From Candidatus Saccharimonadota bacterium (GTDB taxonomy: Bacteria; Patescibacteriota; Saccharimonadia; Saccharimonadales; Saccharimonadaceae), in NCBI GenBank assembly GCA_017545505.1, contig JAFWNB010000002.1, forward strand, positions 1-64,000: a stretch of DNA of 64,000 bases. The letters run 5' to 3'. Position 1 is the first letter of the stretch, and the number at the start of each line of letters is the position of its first letter. The position numbers and the translations under genes were made by a program. Positions 58,486-64,000 of the stretch are shown here, piece after piece. Below the pieces are notes generated by a model. It was not told where the DNA came from, did no database searches, and worked only from the letters and a program-made list of their open reading frames with translations.

Positions 58486-59217
58486 CTATAGCACCTTCTT
58501 TAAGAACTCCTGCACTCTAGGAGTTTTAGGATGCTCAAAGAATTCAACTGGCGTTCCTTCTTCAATTATTTTGCCTTTATCAATAAACACAATTCTAGTT
58601 GCAATTTCTTTCGCAAAACTCATTTCATGTGTCACAATTACGATGGTCATTCCTCTCCCGGCTAGTTCACGAATTAACGATAAAACATCGCCGATTGATT
58701 CCGGATCCAATGCTGAAGTCGGTTCATCAAACAATAACACTTCTGGAGACAACATCATTGCTCGTACTATTGCTACCCGTTGTTTTTGTCCGCCAGATAA
58801 AGAGGCTGGGTATGCGTCCGCTTTGCTGAGTAGGCCTATGTGGCGAAGCAACTCTTTAGCTCGCTTTTCCGCCTCGTCTCTTTTCGTAATTTTAAGTTTA
58901 ATTGGCGCCAAAGTCATATTTTCCATGACAGTTAAGTTGGAAATCAAATTAAAATGTTGAAAAACCATACCGATATTTCTTCTAATTCGTCGAATATTTT
59001 TTTCCGTCACCAGTTCGCCATCAAAATACATTTCGCCCGAGGTGGGCTCCTCCATCCAATTTAGGCATCGCAAAAATGTGGATTTGCCAGAACCAGAAGG
59101 CCCCAAAATTACAACTCGTTCGCCTTCAATTAGTTTAAAATCGATTCCTTTTAACACTTTGTTTTCACCAAAGTTTTTATGTAGATTTTTAACTATTAGT
59201 TCTGTGTTATTATTCAT
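58486..59217 (-). CDS. Polar amino-acid ABC transporter ATP-binding protein
   Basis: 243 residues from ATG at 59217, which overlaps the permease stop by 8 bases; longer forms would extend into that gene. Walker A GPSGSGKST, signature LSGGQKQRVAIVRAM, Walker B VLLFDEPTSALDPE and switch VTHEM match the GlnQ/HisP family. It energises uptake through the adjacent permease. Confidence 0.95.
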   Translation of the reverse strand: MNNNTELIVKNLHKNFGENKVLKGIDFKLIEGERVVILGPSGSGKSTFLRCLNWMEEPTSGEMYFDGELVTEKNIRRIRRNIGMVFQHFNLISNLTVMENMTLAPIKLKITKRDEAEKRAKELLRHIGLLSKADAYPASLSGGQKQRVAIVRAMMLSPEVLLFDEPTSALDPESIGDVLSLIRELAGRGMTIVIVTHEMSFAKEIATRIVFIDKGKIIEEGTPVEFFEHPKTPRVQEFLKKVL

Positions 59218-59917
59218 TAGCCATCCTTGAATCGCTTTTACGTAAACTCTTTTCAATTTGTTTAACAATAAAGGAAATCAAATATATCAACGTCAAGTAA
59301 AATAGCGCCGCGACAAACATTGGTACAATATAGCTTGCCATATTTTGCCCTGAACCAATATCTTTTGCTGCCATATTTAAATCATACATACCCACCATAC
59401 TGACGATTGCAGTTTCTTTTATTACAGTTATTATTTCATTCCCAAGCGCCGGAATAATATTTTTAATTGCTTGTGGTGTCACAATTTTAAAGAAAATAGT
59501 TCTTCTTTTTAGCCCTAGCGCCAAACCAGCTTCAACTTGGCCTTGATCAACTGATAGAATTCCGCCTCGTATTACTTCCGCAGTATATGCCGCCGAATTC
59601 AGGCCAAATGCAATGATGGCAGTAATAATGCTTGGGAAACCTTTAATTGCAAAAATAATAAAGAACATAATAAAAAGCTGCAAGGCCATCGGCGTGCCAC
59701 GAATAATTGTGGTATAAACCTTACAAATAAATTTTGGCACCGTTAACCATTTCGATGGTTTTGCTGTATCAATTAACGCAATAATTGTTCCAAGCAAAAT
59801 GCCAATAATAATTGCAAAATAAGCAATTTGAATTGTTAACAAAAATCCATGCAGTAGAGAATCAATGTACTCTGGTGTGCCAAACAATTCTACAATCTTA
59901 TTTATAAAATCATTCAT
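59210..59917 (-). CDS. Polar amino-acid ABC transporter permease
   Basis: 235 residues with five helices and the HisM-type EAA loop (AGLALGLKRRTIFFKIVTPQAIKNIIPALGNE). The family signature GTPMALQLFIMFF is present. It overlaps both the SBP gene (8 bases) and the ATPase gene. A homodimeric permease is expected because only one permease gene is seen. Confidence 0.94.
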   Translation of the reverse strand: MNDFINKIVELFGTPEYIDSLLHGFLLTIQIAYFAIIIGILLGTIIALIDTAKPSKWLTVPKFICKVYTTIIRGTPMALQLFIMFFIIFAIKGFPSIITAIIAFGLNSAAYTAEVIRGGILSVDQGQVEAGLALGLKRRTIFFKIVTPQAIKNIIPALGNEIITVIKETAIVSMVGMYDLNMAAKDIGSGQNMASYIVPMFVAALFYLTLIYLISFIVKQIEKSLRKSDSRMANE

Positions 59918-60761
59918 TAGAAAATCCCATATATTTTAATACTAGTTGATCAATTTCGGTTTTGCCATTTTCATTTTCGGTCAACATTTCCGCTAATACT
60001 TCATTGAACGCCTCAAGCAATTCGGTCTTATTCTTGTTCACAGCAATGGCATAAGATTCTTCCACCGGATAATCCTCTTCGCGTGTTGCGCCAGAATAAT
60101 ACAAGGGCAATGCGTTTAATTCGGGGTTTTTTTCTATAATAAACTTTGCTGCTAATTCATCCGCAATTGCGTAGTCCACGATATGGGAATTAATTGCGTC
60201 CGCTGCGAGCTGATGTGAATCTATTCCTTTTATAATTGTATTAGTTCCAGCTAGTATGCCGTTTTCTATTTCATCCTCTACAAAAATATAACCAGTGCTA
60301 CCAATTTGCGACCCAAGTTTAGCACCTTCAAGTGCCTCCCATACTACATGGTCACCTCTTAGAGACGGCGGCATTTCTCGATTAAAAATTACATATTGTA
60401 CCGAATCATAATAGGGGATTGTAAAATTCACCTTCTCGGCGCGTGCTGACGTAATAGTCAAGCCAGCTGCGCCAGCATCAGCAATCCTCCCGGCCTCCAC
60501 ATTATCGATAATTACATCAAATTCTACGTTTTTTATTTGGATAGTTTTATTTAGCTTTTCTGCAACTCTATTTACAATTTCTACATCCACGCCAACAATC
60601 TGTCTATTTTCGTAAAATTCAAACGGAGCAAAGAAAGCATTAGTTTCTACTGTATAATCTGCTTGTTCGTCACCTCTTATTGAAAAAAACACACTAAAAC
60701 CCATTCCTATCGTTATGGCAACAAATAACACCACCCAAAAAACGCCTTTAAGCTTATGCAT
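59910..60761 (-). CDS. Polar amino-acid ABC transporter substrate-binding protein
   Basis: 283 residues. An N-terminal hydrophobic segment (about 7-28) serves as a signal anchor; no lipobox cysteine is present, so it is held by the helix. The SBP family 3 core shows FAPFEFYENRQIVGVDVEIVNRVAEKLNK and GLTITSARAEKVNFTIPYYDS. Substrate probably a polar amino acid such as glutamine or arginine. Leaderless promoter. Such uptake fits an organism lacking amino-acid synthesis. Confidence 0.92.
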   Translation of the reverse strand: MHKLKGVFWVVLFVAITIGMGFSVFFSIRGDEQADYTVETNAFFAPFEFYENRQIVGVDVEIVNRVAEKLNKTIQIKNVEFDVIIDNVEAGRIADAGAAGLTITSARAEKVNFTIPYYDSVQYVIFNREMPPSLRGDHVVWEALEGAKLGSQIGSTGYIFVEDEIENGILAGTNTIIKGIDSHQLAADAINSHIVDYAIADELAAKFIIEKNPELNALPLYYSGATREEDYPVEESYAIAVNKNKTELLEAFNEVLAEMLTENENGKTEIDQLVLKYMGFSNE

Positions 60762-60767
60762 ATTTAT

Positions 60768-60776
60768 ATTATAGCA
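60768..60776 (-). promoter_or_regulatory. Extended -10 of the amino-acid transporter operon
   Basis: TGCTATAAT on minus ends 6 nt before ATG at 60761. Confidence 0.7.
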
Positions 60777-60787
60777 CGAGCAGAGAA

Positions 60788-61807
60788 TTAATTATTATCT
60801 TCGCTCGGGCTATTTATTTCGATAAATTCGCTAATTTTATCTTCCAGCCTCAATCCATCAAATTGCTTGTTGAATACTGTAAACGGAATTCCAATTGATA
60901 CAAAGTTTACTTCGTTGTCAGTCTTTTTAATTAGTTTTACAAAGTAATATCCATCACCATTTAACGAAACAAACTTATCACTACTTTGGCCGGGTTCTAA
61001 TTTCATTGCTTCGGTTGCGCGCCCCCCATCGATGTTTTTGTTATCCACTAAACCACCAGTTTCCTGATAATTAATTTTTTCGCCTAATTCATCAGCTACC
61101 GCTTTATAATCATGATTATTTGAAGAAAGCAAAGATTCGACTTTTTGCGCCAACGAATTAGCATTTTCATCTATTTGCATTTCGACTTTTGCTTTTAATA
61201 GTGATAGATATAACATTCTCTCATATTCACTTTTGTCCAGACCAAAATTATCTTGAATAATTTTCACAAATCCTTCTTCACTACGATCTACCCCGCCAAT
61301 TTTTAAATGTCGATTAAATTCTTCGGCGATTTCTTCATTCGAAACTTCAATGTTTAGTTCTTTAGCAAGTTTTGCGGCATAAGTATATTTTTCCGATTCA
61401 AGTAATGCCGAGCGTTTATATTCTGCGCGCAATTCGTCCATTGACCCTTCCTCAAACCTATCGCTCGATTGTCGCTCAATCGAAGTAACACTACTTCTGT
61501 AAAGCATCAAATAGTCCGAAAATGGCACATTATCTCCATCAACTGATGCAACCGGAACGGGAAATATTTTTGTAACTTTAAACAAAAATTCATCAGTCCT
61601 ACCTAAACGGTAAAGCGCAAGCCATCCACTAATAACCAGCATCGCAATTATAATAAAAGCGATTAGAATTGTACTTATAACTACTCTATGATTTGTCCAT
61701 TGTAAAGGATACTTAAACTTCCTACCTGCTGCCAAGACCTCTTCGCGACGCTCTTCGACCTTCTCTTGTTCGGTTTTTTTATCTTCTTTCTTCCTTCGTA
61801 TAGACAT
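60788..61807 (-). CDS. SurA/PrsA-like membrane-anchored foldase
   Basis: 339 residues from ATG at 61807 (MSIRRKKEDKK), chosen because the extended -10 lies 6 nt upstream; a longer form would run into the tRNA-Arg region. One membrane helix at about 45-69. The SurA-N-like helical domain (VASVDGDNVPFSDYLMLYRS onwards) and a parvulin-like region (NIDGGRATEAMKLEPGQSSD, GDGYYFVKLIKKTD) suggest a peptidyl-prolyl isomerase or chaperone for secreted proteins. Catalytic residues of the parvulin domain are not clear. Confidence 0.8.
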   Translation of the reverse strand: MSIRRKKEDKKTEQEKVEERREEVLAAGRKFKYPLQWTNHRVVISTILIAFIIIAMLVISGWLALYRLGRTDEFLFKVTKIFPVPVASVDGDNVPFSDYLMLYRSSVTSIERQSSDRFEEGSMDELRAEYKRSALLESEKYTYAAKLAKELNIEVSNEEIAEEFNRHLKIGGVDRSEEGFVKIIQDNFGLDKSEYERMLYLSLLKAKVEMQIDENANSLAQKVESLLSSNNHDYKAVADELGEKINYQETGGLVDNKNIDGGRATEAMKLEPGQSSDKFVSLNGDGYYFVKLIKKTDNEVNFVSIGIPFTVFNKQFDGLRLEDKISEFIEINSPSEDNN

Positions 61808-61822
61808 GGTATAATTATAGCA
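61807..61822. promoter_or_regulatory. Divergent promoter with palindromic -10 (TATAATTATA), foldase and tRNA-Arg(CCT)
   Basis: TATAATTATA at 61810-61819 serves both strands: TGGTATAAT on plus, 13 nt before the tRNA, and TGCTATAAT on minus (61822-61814), 6 nt before the foldase ATG. It repeats the arrangement at 3391-3409. Confidence 0.7.
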
Positions 61823-61828
61823 TAGTTT

Positions 61829-61904
61829 GGCCTGGTAGCTCAATGGATAGAGCGGCTCCGTCCTAAGGAGAAGGTTGTGCGTTCGACTCGCGCCCAGGCT
61901 ACCA
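61829..61904 (+). tRNA. tRNA-Arg(CCT)
   Basis: Acceptor GGCCTGG pairs with CCAGGCT (one G-U). The anticodon loop GTCCTAA gives CCT, reading AGG. The first anticodon-stem pair is G-A. Discriminator A at 61901, encoded CCA. Confidence 0.93.
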
Positions 61905-61916
61905 ATAGAATAAATT

Positions 61917-61940
61917 AAACCCCAGAGGGGTTTTATTTAT
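61917..61940. terminator. Terminator between convergent tRNA-Arg(CCT) and tRNA-Gly(CCC)
   Basis: AAACCCC-aga-GGGGTTTT followed by ATTTATTTT on plus; the inverse reading has a weaker T run (TTTAATTTATT). Confidence 0.75.
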
Positions 61941-61955
61941 TTTATGCTAATCTTC

Positions 61956-62030
61956 TGGTGCGGGTACAGGGAGTCGGACCCTGATCTCATCCTTGGGAAG
62001 GATGCATAATAGCCGCTATACGATACCCGC
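61956..62030 (-). tRNA. tRNA-Gly(CCC)
   Basis: Acceptor GCGGGTA pairs with TACCCGC; the anticodon loop TTCCCAA gives CCC, reading GGG. Discriminator A at 61959, CCA encoded at 61956-61958. Promoter TGTTATAAT on minus (62048-62040) lies 9 nt upstream. Confidence 0.95.
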
Positions 62031-62063
62031 GACTTTTCCATTATAACATACCCCTTAGAATTA

Positions 62064-62072
62064 TGTTATAAT
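62064..62072 (+). promoter_or_regulatory. Extended -10 of argS
   Basis: TGTTATAAT ends 6 nt before ATG at 62079. Confidence 0.7.
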
Positions 62073-62078
62073 TAACTC

Positions 62079-63728
62079 ATGCAAGAAATCAAGGAAAACT
62101 TAAAGCAAGCCATTAAAGAATTATATAATCTTGATTTTGATCCAGAAATTTCTCCTTCGCCAGAGAATATAGATGCCGACTATTCCTCCAACGCCTCTCT
62201 AAAACTCGCCAAAGAAATCCACAAATCTCCAATGCAAATAGCCGAAGAATTAAAACAAAACATTAAACAAGAAGCATCGGTGACTCCACCCGGCTTTCTA
62301 AACTTTGTTTTATCAAACAATTATTTAAAAGAAAGTATTAATAGTTTAAATCAGGATTTCAATACTGTTGTTTCGTCAAACTCTTTTAAAGACAAAACCA
62401 TTATTTGTGAATTTAGTGACCCCAATCCTTTTAAAGTACTACACGTCGGCCATCTATACACCAGCATTGTTGGTGATTCTATTGCTCGCCTTTTTGAATA
62501 TGCCGGCGCCAAAGTTATCCGTGCTAATTTCGGAGGTGATGTTGGCTTGCATGTTGCTAAAACCATGTACGCTTTACGAAAAAAAGACATTAATGAAATA
62601 ACTATCGAAGATATTGCTAAGTGCTACGTCGATGGCACTGCTCTCTATGAGGATGACGAAGAAGCAAAAAATGAAATCACCAAACTAAACAAAGAAATCT
62701 ATCAAATTAATACTAATGATTTGCATGATTCTAAGTTAGCCAAATTATACTGGCGAGGTAGAGAATTATCTTATAAATATTTTAACGAGTTTTATAATTC
62801 TATAGGCGTGAAATTTGATAAATATTATCCCGAATCTACCGTCGCAAATCTCGGCCTAGAAAAAGTTAAAGAGCAATTAAAAAATGGCGTGTATGAATTA
62901 TCCGATGGTGCAGTTATATTTAATGGTGATAAATATGGTCTTCATACTCGGGTATTCATTAATAAAGAAGGCGTGCCAACTTATGAGACCAAAGATGTTG
63001 GGTTGATCTTTACTAAGTGGCGAGACTATCATTTTGATAAATCTGTTGTGATTACTGGCTCCGAGCAGTTAGATTATATGAAAGTTGTCCTAAAGTCCGT
63101 AGAGCAATACGCTCCAGAACTAGTAGAAAAAACCACTCACTTAATTCATGGTCTTGTTAAGCTTCCGGGCAATGTTAAGATGTCATCTCGAAAAGGAAAC
63201 TTTCTAAAAGCAGTCGATGTTATTGAAATGGTAAAAAAAGAACTAAAAGACGAATATAATTCTACAGACGAAAAAGTCTCATTAGCATCGATAAAGTATG
63301 CTTTTCTTAAATATAAAATGGGTGGCGATATAATATTTGATCCGAAAGAATCCGTTAAAATGACCGGCAACTCTGGACCTTATCTCCTCTATTCCGCTGT
63401 TCGCGCTAAAAAAATTATTCAAAAATCATCCAATAATTATCAAGATAATAAATTGAGCGAGCATGTCTTAAGCCCGTCAGAACGTAGCTTAATGAAGAAA
63501 CTAATTGAGTATAAAGACGTGCTACTTGAATCCGTCAATGAAATGGCGCCTTATAAAATTGCTAATTATTTGTTCGAATTAGCTCAATCATTTAGTCGTT
63601 TTTATGAAAACTGTGAAGTTATTGGCAGTGAGCAGGAAAAAGAACGTATTCAAATGGTCGAAGTATATTTGGAGGTTATGACTCATGGTCTAAATCTCTT
63701 AGGTATTAAAATCCCGGAGGAAATGTAA
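62079..63728 (+). CDS. argS: Arginyl-tRNA synthetase
   Basis: 549 residues. Class I synthetase that needs tRNA for amino-acid activation. The N-terminal add-1 domain is present (about 1-90), then [17 protein letters not shown] (HIGH as HVGH), [24 protein letters not shown] and the KMSKS-like MSSRKGN. The C-terminal DALR helical domain ends the protein. Two tRNA-Arg genes, GCG and CCT, lie in this window. Leaderless promoter. Confidence 0.97.
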   Translation: MQEIKENLKQAIKELYNLDFDPEISPSPENIDADYSSNASLKLAKEIHKSPMQIAEELKQNIKQEASVTPPGFLNFVLSNNYLKESINSLNQDFNTVVSSNSFKDKTIICEFSDPNPFKVLHVGHLYTSIVGDSIARLFEYAGAKVIRANFGGDVGLHVAKTMYALRKKDINEITIEDIAKCYVDGTALYEDDEEAKNEITKLNKEIYQINTNDLHDSKLAKLYWRGRELSYKYFNEFYNSIGVKFDKYYPESTVANLGLEKVKEQLKNGVYELSDGAVIFNGDKYGLHTRVFINKEGVPTYETKDVGLIFTKWRDYHFDKSVVITGSEQLDYMKVVLKSVEQYAPELVEKTTHLIHGLVKLPGNVKMSSRKGNFLKAVDVIEMVKKELKDEYNSTDEKVSLASIKYAFLKYKMGGDIIFDPKESVKMTGNSGPYLLYSAVRAKKIIQKSSNNYQDNKLSEHVLSPSERSLMKKLIEYKDVLLESVNEMAPYKIANYLFELAQSFSRFYENCEVIGSEQEKERIQMVEVYLEVMTHGLNLLGIKIPEEM

Positions 63729-63729
63729 T

Positions 63730-64000
63730 ATGAAAAAAGCAAAACTATTATGGATTGACCTAGAAATGACAGGGTTGGATCCCAAAGAAGACAGAATTCT
63801 TGAAGTTGCTGCAATTGCTACCGATATGGATTTAAACCAAATTGCAACTTTTCAGGCAATAATTAGGGTTGACGATGAATTAATCAAGACTCGTATGGTT
63901 GGTAAATTTTGGGAAGAAAACCATGAATCACGCGACGCGTTAATCGCTCAAAATTCAACTGGTCAACCAGTAGAAATTGTCGAAAAACAACTATTAGATT
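63730..64000 (+). CDS. orn: Oligoribonuclease (3' end outside window)
   Basis: The frame is open from ATG at 63730 to the window edge, 90 codons. [27 protein letters not shown] carries the DEDD exonuclease motif I (Asp-Leu-Glu), followed by [13 protein letters not shown] as in the family. Orn degrades 2-5-nt RNA. GGAGG lies 10 nt upstream; it follows argS by 1 bp, so they form an operon. Confidence 0.93.
   Translation, partial: MKKAKLLWIDLEMTGLDPKEDRILEVAAIATDMDLNQIATFQAIIRVDDELIKTRMVGKFWEENHESRDALIAQNSTGQPVEIVEKQLLD

Noticed and set aside
1-64000. TGA recoding as in Gracilibacteria or Absconditabacteria
   Set aside because: TGA ends several genes at sensible lengths (dnaN, the gene at 1152, the transposase fragment), and no in-frame TGA is needed in conserved proteins.

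Overview
The window looks like a chromosomal segment of a small-genome, AT-rich bacterium of the Candidate Phyla Radiation, most probably Candidatus Saccharibacteria (TM7). The reasons are: standard-code genes with TGA as stop; many shortened versions of conserved proteins (MurE without most of its uridine domain, a LexA-type DNA-binding domain without its protease, a TlyA-type methyltransferase without its S4 domain, YidC and Jag reduced to their cores); a complete type IV pilus cluster next to very little biosynthesis; and large cell-surface and peptidoglycan-active proteins. The assignment is inferred from gene content; no phylogenetic marker was computed.

Layout. 1-3057: minus-strand surface cluster (lysozyme-like/ricin-type protein cut by the window edge, acidic anchored protein, CotH-type kinase). 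3061-5062: LexA-like regulator divergent from an LCP cell-wall ligase. 5202-11188: the origin neighbourhood, with jag, yidC, rnpA and rpmH on minus and dnaA, dnaN and recF on plus, and DnaA-box-rich DNA on both sides of dnaA. 11169-18848: large anchored protein, RNA m5U methyltransferase, tRNA-Ser(GGA), MacB-type ABC exporter, MurE and a truncated Mur-ligase relative. 18887-26493: RhuM-Fic protein, tRNA-Ser(CGA), tRNA-Arg(GCG), PAP2 phosphatase, HIT protein, ValRS, several lineage-specific proteins and a transposase N-terminal remnant. 26560-31130: possible structured RNA, two FemAB-type aminoacyltransferases and a P-type ATPase in one operon. 31199-36818: small HTH and coiled-coil proteins under textbook promoters, TsaD, RlmH, a tandem repeat and tRNA-Gln(TTG). 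36900-43038: FtsK, then a surface operon with an 833-residue hydrolase carrying a lysozyme and three cysteine-peptidase-like domains. 43133-45370: rpsF-ssb-rpsR-efp and a methyltransferase. 45417-55869: pilM, N, O, B, T, C, pilins and pilD. 55883-64000: Xer recombinase, acetate kinase, polar amino-acid ABC transporter, foldase, tRNA-Arg(CCT), tRNA-Gly(CCC), argS and orn (cut by the window edge).

Functionally the window combines replication start, translation and RNA modification with a surface programme: pili for contact and twitching, cell-wall ligases and bridge-forming enzymes for its own wall, and secreted wall hydrolases and adhesin-like proteins that could act on a host bacterium. Saccharibacteria are known to live on Actinobacteria, which fits, but the host link here is inference.

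Three patterns are not explained by the genes. First, at least 15 genes have an extended -10 box (TGnTATAAT or close) ending exactly 6 nt before ATG, so transcription should begin on the start codon: leaderless mRNA is the default here, and Shine-Dalgarno leaders mark a second class. Second, GC-rich imperfect palindromes of 80-163 bp sit in frame inside valS, tsaD and a tlyA-like gene and between two convergent genes; their cores are related but their arms are locus-specific. Third, short copies of tRNA 3' ends lie just downstream of tRNA-Gln and tRNA-Ser(CGA), with the same boundaries in both cases.
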